DNA of 64,000 bases from Stenotrophomonas bentonitica (GCF_013185915.1 NZ_JAAZUH010000001.1:1922001-1986000), one strand, 5' to 3'; shown: positions 1 through 8,648, counted from the stretch's first letter. Numbers and translations: made by a program. The notes: generated from the sequence alone by a model not told the origin.

Positions 1-1
1 A

Positions 2-580
2 CTGAACGAGTCAGAAAAGAGATTTCTCGCCACCATCGTGGAGTCCGCACAATCGGCCGGAACGCTGGTGGACGACCTGCTCAGCTTCTCGCAGATGGGC
101 AGGTCCACGATGGGTCAGATCTCGATGGACATGACCGCGCTCGTCGAAGACGTGCGGCACAAGCTGGACATGGAATATGCCGGGCGCTCGATCCGCTGGC
201 AGCTCCCCCATCTGCCGCGCGTTCAGGCAGATCCGGGCATGCTGCGCCTGGTCTGGCAGAACCTGCTGTCCAACGCGATCAAATTCACCCGCGACAGTGC
301 CGAGCCCACCATTGAAGTGGGCCACCAGCGCGGCGAGACGGAAGACGTGTTCTTTGTGAAGGACAACGGCTGCGGTTTCGACATGCGTTACGTGGACAAG
401 CTGTTCGGCGTGTTCCAGCGCCTGCACCATGCCGACGAGTACGAAGGCACCGGCATCGGCCTGGCCAACGTGCACCGCATCGTCACCCGCCACGGCGGCC
501 GCACCTGGGCCGAAGGCCAGGTCGGCGAAGGCGCCACTTTCTTCTTCACGATTCCCTTTGTTACTGGAGACAACGCATGA
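2..580 (+). CDS. Sensor histidine kinase, C-terminal part (5' end outside window)
   Basis: The reading frame is open from the window edge, so only the catalytic end of the kinase is present. Visible are the end of the dimerisation helix (SAGTLVDDLLSFSQMGR) and a full HATPase domain: N box NLLSNAIKFT, G1 box DNGCGFD, F box LFGVFQRLH and G2 box GTGIGLA. The phospho-accepting His lies upstream of the window. The kinase core resembles those of phytochrome-type sensors, but no sensory domain is visible, so the signal is unknown. Its TGA overlaps the ATG of the next gene (ATGA at 577-580), which implies translational coupling to the receiver protein. Confidence 0.9.
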   Translation: MNESEKRFLATIVESAQSAGTLVDDLLSFSQMGRSTMGQISMDMTALVEDVRHKLDMEYAGRSIRWQLPHLPRVQADPGMLRLVWQNLLSNAIKFTRDSAEPTIEVGHQRGETEDVFFVKDNGCGFDMRYVDKLFGVFQRLHHADEYEGTGIGLANVHRIVTRHGGRTWAEGQVGEGATFFFTIPFVTGDNA

Positions 581-1050
581 GAGACCTGCGGCCGATTCTG
601 CTCGTGGAAGACAATCCGAAGGACGCTGAGCTGACGATGGCCGCCCTGGCCCGTTGCCAGCTCCTGAACGATGTCACCCATGTGCGGGACGGCGTCGAGG
701 CGCTGGAGTACCTGCGCGGCCAGGGTCGTTACGAGGGTGCCCAGCATGGCGGCCCGGTGGTGGTGCTGCTGGACCTGAAGCTGCCCAAGCTCAATGGGCT
801 GGAAGTGCTGAAGGAAATCCGCAGCGATTCGTCGATCAGCAGCACCCCGGTGGTGATGCTCACCTCCTCGCGCGAGGAACCGGACCTGGTGCGCAGCTAC
901 GAACTGGGCGTGAACGCGTTCGTGGTCAAACCGGTGGACTTCAAGGAGTTCCTGGAAGCCATCCAGGGCCTGGGCATGTTCTGGGGCATCACCAACCAGC
1001 CACCGCCGCACGGCACCCTGTTCGGCGCCAAGAGTCATCGCGATGTCTGA
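577..1050 (+). CDS. Single-domain response regulator (Rcp1-like)
   Basis: A 157-residue stand-alone receiver with no output domain. The acidic pocket is in VEDNPKDAEL near the N-terminus, the phospho-acceptor is Asp66 in VVLLDLKLPK, the switch Thr is in VVMLTSS, and the conserved Lys is in FVVKPVDF. The spacing and the LVEDNPKDAEL/RDGVEALEYLRG pattern match Rcp1-type regulators that act as phosphate shuttles for phytochrome-like kinases. It overlaps the upstream kinase by 4 nt and the downstream hybrid kinase by 8 nt, so the three are probably one phosphorelay operon. Partner and output are inferred from this arrangement only. Confidence 0.92.
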   Translation: MRDLRPILLVEDNPKDAELTMAALARCQLLNDVTHVRDGVEALEYLRGQGRYEGAQHGGPVVVLLDLKLPKLNGLEVLKEIRSDSSISSTPVVMLTSSREEPDLVRSYELGVNAFVVKPVDFKEFLEAIQGLGMFWGITNQPPPHGTLFGAKSHRDV

Positions 1051-3157
1051 ACGGTTGAACGGCGCCTCGATCCGCATCCTGATGGTCGAGGACAGCGCGC
1101 TGGATGCGGAGTTGATCACGCTGCAGCTGCGCCGCGCCGGTATTGCGTTCACCGCTGACCGCACCTGGTCCGAGCAGGGCATGCGCGACGCGTTGGCCAC
1201 CGACGCGTTCGACGTGATCCTGGCCGACCACGTGCTGCCCGGTTTCAGTGGCGACGCCGCCCTGGTGCTGGCGTGCGAGCTGGCACCGGAGGTGCCCTTC
1301 ATCTTCGTTTCCGGCACCCTGACCGAAGAACTGGCGGTCGAAGCGTTGAAGCGTGGCGCGCGCGACTACGTGGTCAAGGCGCGCCTGCAGCGCCTGCCCG
1401 AGGCGGTGATACGTGCCATCAAGGAAGCGCAGGAGCGACGCCATCTGCAGCAGGTGGAAAGCGACCTGCGCGACAGCCAGCAGCGACTGCACATGTATGC
1501 GATGGCCCGCGACATCGGCGAACTCAAGCAGGCCCAGGCGCAGCTGACCGCCAGCAATGAATCGCTGGAGCGCCAGGTCAGTGAGCGCACCTCGGCCCTG
1601 CACCGCAGCGAAAGCCGGCTGCAGGCGCTGTTCGAGTCCAGCTTCCAGCACCAGATCCTGCTGACCCTGGATGGCCGCATCATCGACACCAACTCCGCCG
1701 CGCTGGACGCGATCCTGGCCGGCAAGGACGACGTACGCGACGCGATCTACTGCGAGTCGGCCTGGTTCGCCGATACCGACGGCGTACCGGCGATCGTGTC
1801 CGGCGCGGTGCACGACGCCGCCGCCGGCACCGCCTCGCGGCACGAGCTGGACCTGCGCCTGCCCACCGGCAAGCGCAGTTTCGAATTCTCATTCCGGCCG
1901 CTGCTCGACCACCAGGGCAGCGTGACTGCCGTGGTCGCCGAAGCGGTCGAGACCACCGCCCGCCGCCAGGCGGAGGAAGCCCTGCGCCAGAGCCAGAAGA
2001 TCGAAGCGGTGGGCCAGCTCACCGGCGGCATCGCGCACGACTTCAACAACATCCTGACCGTCATCGCCGGCAACGTGGAGTACGCCAAGCTGCTTACCGA
2101 CCGTCTCGGCGACGCCGCCGGTGGCCCGGCACGCGCCCTGGACAACGCACTCAAGGGCGTGATGCGCGCGGCCAACGTGACCCAGCGCCTGCTCGCGTTC
2201 TCGCGCCGGCAGCCCCTGCGCAACATGCCGGTGGACCTCAATGCGCAGGTGCGCGACATGGAAGACATGCTGCACCGCTCGCTGGGCGAACTGGTGCAGC
2301 TGGAAATGGTGCACCACCCCGACATCTGGTGCGTGGAGGTCGACCCCAGCCAGCTCGAAGCCTCCGTGCTCAACCTGGCGGTCAACGCGCGCGATGCGAT
2401 GCCCGACGGTGGCCGCCTGGTCATTGAAGTGGACAACGCCCACCTGGATGACGACTTCACCGCGCAGAACCCCGACGTGCCGCCCGGCCGCTACGCCATG
2501 CTGCGGGTCCGCGATACCGGCCACGGCATGACCGCGGAAACGCTGACCCGGGTGTTCGAGCCGTTCTTCACCACCAAGGAGGTCGGGCGCGGCACCGGCC
2601 TGGGTCTGTCGATGGTGTACGGCTTCGTCAAACAGTCCGGCGGCCACGTACTGGTGGATTCCACGCCGGGCAGCGGCACCGCGATCACCCTGCTGTTCCC
2701 GCGCTCGGATGCGCCCCTGCCGCAGACCGGGCAGGCCGAACAACGCGGCCTGGGCGGCTATGAGATGCAGGACGAAGCGACGGTACTCGTGGCCGAAGAC
2801 AACGACGACGTACGCGCCTACACCGTGGACACCCTGCGCCAGCTCGGCTACCGCGTCCTGGAAGCGCACGACGGCCCTTCCGCCATGCGCCTGCTGGAAC
2901 GCACCGACGTCAGCGTGGACCTGCTGTTCTCGGACATCGTGATGCCCGGCATGTCCGGCTGGGAACTGGCCAAGCGCGCGTTGTCGCACAAGCCGGCGCT
3001 GCGCGTGCTGTTCACCTCGGGCTATCCGCGCGACATCGACGCCAGTGGCACAGTGGGGCGCAGCATTCCCATCCTGGCCAAGCCGTTCACCCGCACCGAC
3101 CTGGCCGGCGCGATCAAGGGTTCGCTGCAGGACGCGGTAGAGCAGTCACTTCATTGA
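1043..3157 (+). CDS. Hybrid sensor histidine kinase with N- and C-terminal receiver domains
   Basis: A 704-residue protein in the order receiver, linker coiled coil, PAS-like domain, HisKA, HATPase, receiver. The first receiver has Asp62 in VILADHVLPG. The coiled coil covers about residues 135-190 and the PAS-like segment about 190-305. The H box QLTGGIAHDFNNIL places the phospho-His at 332; the N box is NLAVNARDAM and the G2 box GTGLGLSM. The second receiver has Asp631 in DLLFSDIVMPG. There are no transmembrane segments, so it is cytoplasmic. It begins inside the preceding gene (ATG at 1043, upstream stop at 1048-1050). A role as final integrator of the phosphorelay is inferred. Confidence 0.92.
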   Translation: MSERLNGASIRILMVEDSALDAELITLQLRRAGIAFTADRTWSEQGMRDALATDAFDVILADHVLPGFSGDAALVLACELAPEVPFIFVSGTLTEELAVEALKRGARDYVVKARLQRLPEAVIRAIKEAQERRHLQQVESDLRDSQQRLHMYAMARDIGELKQAQAQLTASNESLERQVSERTSALHRSESRLQALFESSFQHQILLTLDGRIIDTNSAALDAILAGKDDVRDAIYCESAWFADTDGVPAIVSGAVHDAAAGTASRHELDLRLPTGKRSFEFSFRPLLDHQGSVTAVVAEAVETTARRQAEEALRQSQKIEAVGQLTGGIAHDFNNILTVIAGNVEYAKLLTDRLGDAAGGPARALDNALKGVMRAANVTQRLLAFSRRQPLRNMPVDLNAQVRDMEDMLHRSLGELVQLEMVHHPDIWCVEVDPSQLEASVLNLAVNARDAMPDGGRLVIEVDNAHLDDDFTAQNPDVPPGRYAMLRVRDTGHGMTAETLTRVFEPFFTTKEVGRGTGLGLSMVYGFVKQSGGHVLVDSTPGSGTAITLLFPRSDAPLPQTGQAEQRGLGGYEMQDEATVLVAEDNDDVRAYTVDTLRQLGYRVLEAHDGPSAMRLLERTDVSVDLLFSDIVMPGMSGWELAKRALSHKPALRVLFTSGYPRDIDASGTVGRSIPILAKPFTRTDLAGAIKGSLQDAVEQSLH

Positions 3158-4265
3158 TTTCGTAGCGGGTGCTACGACCGCCTCCCGGGAGGCGGCGCAG
3201 GCAGCCCTTCTCCACCAGATCGGCCAGGTGGCGCGACGCCGTGGCGCGTGAGACCCCGGCCACGGCGCGGTACTGGCTGGCACTGATTCCGGCTTCGAAG
3301 GCGCGCTCGCCGCCATCCAGCAGCCGGTTCAGCACTTTCACCTGCTCGGCGGCCAGCGCGTACTGCGGATGCTGCCGCCAGAAGCGTGCCTTGGCCAGCA
3401 CCGAATCGATCCGCGTGGTGGCCTGGAGCAGGCTGTGCAGGAGCGTTTCCAGGAACCACTGCAGCCACGCGGTGATGTCCATCCCCCCCTTCTGGCTCTC
3501 TTCCAGCACCCGGTAGTAACCCGCGCGGTCATGCAGGATGCTGGCTGACATCGCATGGAAGCGGATCACGTGGGGCTGCTCCTGCGCCAGCGCCAGGTCG
3601 GTCACCGCCCGCGTCAGGCGACCGTTGCCGTCGTCGAACGGATGCAGGGTGATCAACCAGAAGTGTGCGACACCGGCTCGCAGCAAGGGGTCCAGGTGCG
3701 GGTCATGGCGGGTGGCGGAAAACCAGTCGAAGAACGCGTCCAGCTGAGCCTCAAGCCCATTACGGGGTGGCGCCTCGAAATGCACCGTGGGCCGGTCGAC
3801 ACGCCCCGAGACCACCTGCATGGGTTCGTCGCCGCGCAGGGCACCCACCCGGATCCGGGAGGGAAGAAAGCTGTCGTCGGCGGGGAACAGCCACTTGTGC
3901 CACTGGAGCATGCGCTGCAGGTCCAGCGGGCGCTCAATCTGCGTAACGGCGTCCAGGGTCAGGTCGGCCAGCCCCTCGCTACGGGCGCTGATGGCGACCT
4001 GCGCGTCCATGCCCAGCCGCCGTGCAAGGGAGGAGCGCACCGACGCCACGTTCAAGCGCTCGCCTTCGATCGCCGACGAAGTGATCACGTTGGCCAGCAG
4101 GGCATCGAGCGCGTCTTCGGCGCGCTCGGCGTCGTTCTCGGCGTCCACCATCCCGGTCAATTGTCCTTGGGCCTGGGCACACGCCCGCAGCAGCGGCGCC
4201 AGCTCAGCCTGCTGCCACTGGAACGAAGGCCAGTCGGGGTTCTGCCATATCCAGCGGGAAGCCAT
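3114..4265 (-). CDS. Fic family protein (class II, DUF4172-type) with C-terminal winged helix
   Basis: A 383-residue Fic protein. The canonical motif is complete: H208-P-F-D-D212-G-N-G-R216, the active site for transfer of AMP or another nucleotide moiety to protein hydroxyls. The N-terminal helix carries the inhibitory motif S63-S-A-I-E67-G, which defines a class II (self-inhibited) Fic enzyme. The last ~70 residues (SQYRAVAGVSRATASRHLADLVEKGCLRRL) form a winged-helix DNA-binding domain, so the protein could repress its own gene; a duplicated palindrome lies 22 bp upstream of the start. Its 3' end overlaps the convergent hybrid kinase by 44 bp. The target protein is unknown. Confidence 0.93.
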   Translation of the reverse strand: MASRWIWQNPDWPSFQWQQAELAPLLRACAQAQGQLTGMVDAENDAERAEDALDALLANVITSSAIEGERLNVASVRSSLARRLGMDAQVAISARSEGLADLTLDAVTQIERPLDLQRMLQWHKWLFPADDSFLPSRIRVGALRGDEPMQVVSGRVDRPTVHFEAPPRNGLEAQLDAFFDWFSATRHDPHLDPLLRAGVAHFWLITLHPFDDGNGRLTRAVTDLALAQEQPHVIRFHAMSASILHDRAGYYRVLEESQKGGMDITAWLQWFLETLLHSLLQATTRIDSVLAKARFWRQHPQYALAAEQVKVLNRLLDGGERAFEAGISASQYRAVAGVSRATASRHLADLVEKGCLRRLPGGGRSTRYEINEVTALPRPAANP

Positions 4266-4286
4266 GACGTTTCCTCAGAAGGGCGG

Positions 4287-4349
4287 TGAGCCGAATAACA
4301 CCTCTATTCGCCTCATGTAATGAGGCGAATACTACCGCTATTCGCCTCA
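4287..4349. promoter_or_regulatory. Duplicated palindromic operator upstream of the Fic gene
   Basis: Four copies of an 11-bp motif in alternating orientation: TGAGCCGAATA (4287-4297), TATTCGCCTCA (4305-4315), TGAGGCGAATA (4321-4331) and TATTCGCCTCA (4339-4349). They form two units of TGAGGCGAATA-N7-TATTCGCCTCA, each 29 bp, repeated with a 34-bp period. The middle two copies also form a 12-bp perfect inverted repeat with a 3-bp centre (4305-4331). The array starts 22 bp upstream of the Fic start codon. Binding by the Fic protein's own winged helix is inferred. Confidence 0.8.
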
Positions 4350-4522
4350 CGATGTGCTCTGCGTCCCGTAAGTGAGACAAAAACGAAAGATACGTTGCAG
4401 TACTGTTTACGTTCTGTTAATTCTTTGTGCAGCGCACCAGCCCCTCTGGCACGCAAGGAGAACCAACCGGATGAGTACCTACGAGAACGACTAAACCCAC
4501 AATCTGACTGCAAGGTGCATGC

Positions 4523-7129
4523 ATGGACTACCGCATTGGCAAGTGTGTTCACGCTCCGAAAGCAATTTCGCCATTGGCATCTGCAGTAAAGGCGGCACTG
4601 GCCGCCGCGCTGCTGGTCACCAGCTCCATCGCGGTGGCACAGGACAGCAGCCCTCCGGGCACCCCTGAAACATCCACCCTGGACACGGTCTCGGTCCTCG
4701 GCAGCCGTACCAAACCCCGTACCGTTTCATCGTCCGCGGTCCCGATCGACATCATCAGCGGGGAAGAATTCCGCAACCAGGGTGCCACCGACGCACTCGA
4801 CCAGCTCCGCGTACTGGTTCCCTCGTTCAACGTCAGCACCATTCCCATCGACGACGCCGCCAGCCTGATCCGCCCGGCGAACCTGCGTGGCCTGCCGCCG
4901 GACAACACCCTGCTGCTGGTCAACGGCAAGCGCTTCCACCGCGCAGCCGTCATCACCTTCCTGGGCCATGGGCTTTCCGACGGTGCGCAGGGCCCCGACC
5001 TCTCGGTGTTCCCCTCCCTCGCGCTGGAGCAGGTAGACGTGCTGCGCGACGGCGCTGCTGCGCAGTACGGCTCGGATGCGATTGCAGGCGTAATCAACTT
5101 CGGCCTGAAGAAGATCCGCGAAGGCGGCACTGCCGAAGTGTTCGCCGGTCAGTTCTACAAGGGCGACGGACTCACCACCCAGTACTCGGCGCAGATCGGT
5201 CTGCCCCTCACCGAACGCGGCTTTGCCACCCTCACCGCCGAGTGGCGCAAGGCTGACGACACCTCGCGCAGCGTGCAGCGCGACGACGCCGCTGCCGCCA
5301 TCGCCGCCGGCTACCCGGGCGTAGGCGATCCGGCCCAGGTATGGGGCTCCCCGAAGATCGACGACGACCTGAAGCTGGTCGCCAACCTGGGCCTGAGTAC
5401 GGATGCGGTGGACTTCTACCTGTTCGGCAACTACGCCAAGCGCGACGTGGACGGCGGGTTCTACTACCGCGACCCCACCTCGCGCTCCGGCGTGTATTCC
5501 AACGATGGCGGCGAGACCCTGCTGATCGGCAACCTCACCGGTGCAGGTGCGTGCCCAACCATCGCGCTGCGCGACGGTGCCGGCAACCTGCTGCCGTACA
5601 GCACGGTCAGCGGCGCGGTAGCCGCGCTGCCGGCCAACTGCTACACCTTCCTGTCCGGCCTGCCCGGCGGCTTCACCCCGCGCTTTGGCGGAAAGCTGGA
5701 AGACAGCTCGATCTTCGCCGGCGCCAAGGGCAACTGGGGCGACTGGTACTGGGACGTGAGCGGCTCCTGGGGCCGCAACGACATCGAGTTCATCATCTAT
5801 AACACCGTCAACGCATCGTTGGGCCCGGACCAGCCCGAAGGCTTGTACTTCCGCCCCGGCGGCAACACCCAGACCGAAAAAAGCGTCAACGTGGACGTGA
5901 CCCGCGACTTTGAAACAAGCTTCACCTTCCAGCCCCTGCGCCTGGCCGCCGGTGCCGAATGGCGCGAAGAGAGCTTCAAGATCAGCCCCGGCGACGGCCC
6001 CTCCACCGCCATTGGTCCACTGACCGAACAGGGCTTCGCGCTGGGCTCGAACGGCTTCAACGGGTTCAGCACGCGTACCGCCGGCACCTTCGACCGTCGC
6101 AACTGGGCGGCCTATGCGGACCTGGAAGCGCAGGTCACCGAACGCTTCCTGCTGGCCGGTGCACTGCGCTTTGAAGACTACGACTCCTTCGGCAGCACCA
6201 CCACCGGCAAGATCACCGGGCGTTTCGACTTCAACGAACGCTTCGCCCTGCGTGGTGCGTACAACACCGGCTTCCGCGCGCCCACGCCCGGCCAAGCCAA
6301 CATCAGCCAGATCAGCACCGTGTTCGGCGGCACCGCACTGGAAGACATCGCCACCCTGCCGCCGACCAACCCCATCGCACAGCTCAAGGGCGCGCGGCCG
6401 CTGACCCCGGAGGAGTCGAAGAACGTGTCGCTGGGTGCGGTCTGGACCGAGGGCGACTGGCTGTTCACCCTGGATGGTTACCAGATCAAGGTCGAAGACC
6501 GCATCGCGCTGAGTACCAGCTTCGCGGTAACCCCGGAAGAACGCGCAGCGCTGGTGGCAGGCGGCAATCCCGAAGCTGCTTCGATCTCACAGGTGACCTA
6601 TTTCGGCAATGCCTTCGACACCACCACCACCGGCGTGGACCTGGTCACCAGCTATCGCAGCGATCACTTCGGTGGCACTACCACCTACTCGCTGGCGGCG
6701 AACTGGAACAAGACCGAAGTCGACCGCTTCGACACCGATTTCATCGACGAAGCCCGCGTCTACAAGCTGGAGAAATCGCTGCCCAAGACCAAGGGCTACT
6801 TCAGCGTCCATCACCAGCGGCAGATCTTCAACGCCAACCTGCGCTTCAACTACTACGGTTCCTTCTACGAAGACCATCTGGACAGCGGCGTGATTTCGGC
6901 GGCCGACGGCGGCCTGCCGATCTACGGCGGAAGTGCGCTGATCGTGGATGCCGAAGTAGGCTGGAAGTTCGACTCCGGCCTGTACTTCAGCCTCGGCGCG
7001 CAGAACCTGTTCGACCGCGTACCGGGCAAAAACCCCTGGTCCGGCGTAGCCGGCGCGGAGTACCCCGTGCACACCCCGTACGGCTTCAACGGCGGGTTCT
7101 ATTACGCGCGGGTGGGTTGGAAGTTCTGA
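4523..7129 (+). CDS. TonB-dependent outer-membrane receptor
   Basis: An 868-residue outer-membrane receptor. A long n-region precedes a hydrophobic signal segment (about residues 20-39) ending in AVAQ. A TonB-box-like stretch (LDTVSVLGSR) follows, then the plug with NLRGLPPDNTLLLVNGKR and VDVLRDGAAAQYGSDAIAGVINF. The rest is beta-barrel, closing on an aromatic end (FYYARVGWKF) as BamA substrates do. The ATG at 4523 is preceded by AAGG at 4512-4515. The substrate cannot be read from sequence; no transport or regulatory partner genes are adjacent, although the gene is long and well preserved. Confidence 0.94.
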   Translation: MDYRIGKCVHAPKAISPLASAVKAALAAALLVTSSIAVAQDSSPPGTPETSTLDTVSVLGSRTKPRTVSSSAVPIDIISGEEFRNQGATDALDQLRVLVPSFNVSTIPIDDAASLIRPANLRGLPPDNTLLLVNGKRFHRAAVITFLGHGLSDGAQGPDLSVFPSLALEQVDVLRDGAAAQYGSDAIAGVINFGLKKIREGGTAEVFAGQFYKGDGLTTQYSAQIGLPLTERGFATLTAEWRKADDTSRSVQRDDAAAAIAAGYPGVGDPAQVWGSPKIDDDLKLVANLGLSTDAVDFYLFGNYAKRDVDGGFYYRDPTSRSGVYSNDGGETLLIGNLTGAGACPTIALRDGAGNLLPYSTVSGAVAALPANCYTFLSGLPGGFTPRFGGKLEDSSIFAGAKGNWGDWYWDVSGSWGRNDIEFIIYNTVNASLGPDQPEGLYFRPGGNTQTEKSVNVDVTRDFETSFTFQPLRLAAGAEWREESFKISPGDGPSTAIGPLTEQGFALGSNGFNGFSTRTAGTFDRRNWAAYADLEAQVTERFLLAGALRFEDYDSFGSTTTGKITGRFDFNERFALRGAYNTGFRAPTPGQANISQISTVFGGTALEDIATLPPTNPIAQLKGARPLTPEESKNVSLGAVWTEGDWLFTLDGYQIKVEDRIALSTSFAVTPEERAALVAGGNPEAASISQVTYFGNAFDTTTTGVDLVTSYRSDHFGGTTTYSLAANWNKTEVDRFDTDFIDEARVYKLEKSLPKTKGYFSVHHQRQIFNANLRFNYYGSFYEDHLDSGVISAADGGLPIYGGSALIVDAEVGWKFDSGLYFSLGAQNLFDRVPGKNPWSGVAGAEYPVHTPYGFNGGFYYARVGWKF

Positions 7130-7140
7130 CCCACGCACAG

Positions 7141-7170
7141 AAAACCACCCCGCCGTTGCCGGCGGGGTGG
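7141..7170 (-). terminator. Intrinsic terminator of the tmRNA gene
   Basis: 11-bp perfect stem CCACCCCGCCG/CGGCGGGGTGG (7145-7155 with 7160-7170) with a 4-nt loop. On the minus strand it is followed by TTTTCTGTG, about 35 nt after the tag stop codon. It may also help end the convergent receptor gene (stop at 7129). Confidence 0.85.
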
Positions 7171-7205
7171 CTGCGCGTTCGGTGATCACGTGCGCTTGCG
7201 TGAAA

Positions 7206-7259
7206 TCAGGCAACAAGCAGTTCTTTCTGCTCGATCTGATTGTAGTAAGGGTCATTAGC
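7206..7259 (-). CDS. tmRNA proteolysis-tag reading frame
   Basis: From resume codon GCT at 7259 the frame reads ANDPYYNQIEQKELLVA and stops at TGA (7208-7206). The start Ala-Asn-Asp is the hallmark of proteobacterial tags, and the hydrophobic end LLVA fits recognition by ClpXP-type proteases. At 17 residues it is longer than the roughly 10-residue ANDENYALAA type. It is translated only after trans-translation and has no start codon or ribosome-binding site of its own. Confidence 0.82.
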   Translation of the reverse strand, partial: ANDPYYNQIEQKELLVA

Positions 7260-7345
7260 CTTTACTTGGTTTTGCGCCGATTTCGTCGGTCGCCTCTCGG
7301 GCTGTCCACATTGACTGCTCGCCACGTCGAAACCAGTGCAGCCCC

Positions 7346-7374
7346 TTCAGCTGGGCTCCATGCGGGTGCACAGG
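7346..7374 (-). other. Intervening sequence of the permuted tmRNA
   Basis: 29 nt lie between the CCA end of the acceptor piece (7375) and the first G of the coding piece (7345). In known permuted tmRNAs such a spacer is removed by tRNA-type processing to give two RNAs held together by the acceptor stem and P2. The processing sites are inferred from the CCA and the acceptor stem. Confidence 0.7.
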
Positions 7375-7520
7375 TGGTGGAGCTGGCGGGAATCGAACCC
7401 GCGTCCGCAACGCATCCTCTCTGCTTCATACAGCCATAACCCGTTGCCAACGACTGCATTCGGGGGTTCTCGCCACACACGGCGATGGCGTATTGAAACG
7501 CGGTGCGCTGCCACCCGCTT

Positions 7521-8648
7521 TCAGGAATCGCTCACCGCTGGCCGACTGCGTCGACGCCCGAGCCATTTCGCCGCCTCGCGTGCCGGCACCAGCAGCGCGA
7601 TGCCCAACACGATGCCGCTCAGTCGCGCCCAGCCCGGGGCGCTGGCGAGCTGATGGATGTCATCGGGGACAACCACCACCAGCAGGACGACCGCGAACTG
7701 GGTGCCGATGTACGCGAAGGACTTGCCGCTGTTCTCGATATGGCGGCCCGCCCAGACCCCCAGGCACAGCAGCGCCACCGCCAACGGCAGGTGATGATGT
7801 GAGACCACAAGTGCACCTGCGGCGGCCAGCGCGCCCAGTGCACAGCCGGCAAACCGGTGTGCGATACGCGTGCCCACCGCGTTGCCCTCCCCGTCGAGCG
7901 ACAACAACGGCACCGTCATGACCGCCATGATCGTGATCGCAGCCTGCACCAACGCGCTTGCACCCAGCAGCGGCGACAACAACGGCAGCACGCCCAGCAC
8001 GACCCCGGCCAGCAGCGCATGCGCGGCCGCCGCCTTCTGCCATCCCGGTGGTGCGTTCTCCACTCTATCCGCGAACAGGTGCTGGGCGCCCTGGATGCGC
8101 GGCCGCACCGTCCAGGCAGACGCCAGGTTGACCAGGATGCCAGCCGAGGTTCCTGCAGCCACCTCCAGTACCCGGGTCAACGCGAACGCATGCACCGCGA
8201 CCTGCGGCTGCTTGAGGCTGTCCAGCGCGACCATTGCGAAGGTGAGGCCGGTAAACAGCCACGCATGGCTGTGCCGGCGGGTGATCGCCGCGTACAGCGT
8301 AACCGTGCCCACGAAAAGCAGCGCCAGCGCCACCACCACCGGCGTATCTGCCACGCGCGTTATCAAGGCCCAGCCCATCGCGGCGCCCACCGCCGTACCC
8401 AACATCCGAAGCACGCCGCGTGACAACGTCTCGGCCAGCTGCGTGCGCATCACCATGAAACCGGTGAACGCGGCCCAGCCGATGTTGGTCGCACCGATGG
8501 CATGTGCAATCACGATGGCGAGCAGCACCGAAAGCAGTGCTTCCACCTCGTCCAGTCCACGCTGGCGCCAGCGCACGCGCGAGCCCAGCTCACGCGCCAT
8601 GGCCCCCAGCAGTGACGCGGCGCTATGCGCGACCCTGGCGGTGCGCAT
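7521..8648 (-). CDS. FUSC/aromatic acid exporter-type membrane protein
   Basis: A 375-residue protein with two sets of tightly packed transmembrane helices separated by a short linker, as in the fusaric acid resistance/YccS superfamily. The first set includes LLSVLLAIVIAHAIGATNIGWAAFTGFMVMRTQ. Further on come the glycine-rich GTAVGAAMGWALITR and repeated hydrophobic blocks such as TIMAVMTVPLLSL and LPLAVALLCLGVW. The family exports aromatic or toxic organic acids; the substrate here is not identifiable. It is transcribed away from the hydrolase pair, and the permuted tmRNA lies immediately downstream on the same strand. Confidence 0.82.
   Translation of the reverse strand: MRTARVAHSAASLLGAMARELGSRVRWRQRGLDEVEALLSVLLAIVIAHAIGATNIGWAAFTGFMVMRTQLAETLSRGVLRMLGTAVGAAMGWALITRVADTPVVVALALLFVGTVTLYAAITRRHSHAWLFTGLTFAMVALDSLKQPQVAVHAFALTRVLEVAAGTSAGILVNLASAWTVRPRIQGAQHLFADRVENAPPGWQKAAAAHALLAGVVLGVLPLLSPLLGASALVQAAITIMAVMTVPLLSLDGEGNAVGTRIAHRFAGCALGALAAAGALVVSHHHLPLAVALLCLGVWAGRHIENSGKSFAYIGTQFAVVLLVVVVPDDIHQLASAPGWARLSGIVLGIALLVPAREAAKWLGRRRSRPAVSDS

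Larger units (their letters stand above)
7141..7485 (-). ncRNA. ssrA: Circularly permuted (two-piece) tmRNA
   Basis: Read on the minus strand, the order is acceptor piece, intervening sequence, coding piece. The acceptor piece (about 7485-7375) ends in a T-arm with GGTTCGAT in its loop and CAGCTCCACCA. The coding piece begins GGGGCTG at 7345. GGGGCTG pairs fully with CAGCTCC across the break, with a G3-U70 wobble as alanyl-tRNA synthetase requires. CGACGTG (7329-7323) pairs with TGCGTTG (7414-7408), and ACAGCC (7305-7300) pairs with GGCTGT (7435-7430), as in helix P2. A PK1-like hairpin CCGA..TCGG followed by CGCAAAA precedes the tag, which starts Ala-Asn-Asp. An intrinsic terminator follows. 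The 5' end is approximate; a conventional tmRNA would not fit because a transporter gene starts at 7521. Confidence 0.87.

Noticed and set aside
7374..7480. Truncated tmRNA 3' end, as left by an integrated island (att remnant)
   Set aside because: A matching 5' piece (GGGGCTG, PK1-like hairpin, ANDPYY tag, terminator) lies just downstream on the same strand, and it pairs with this segment, so the gene is permuted rather than broken.
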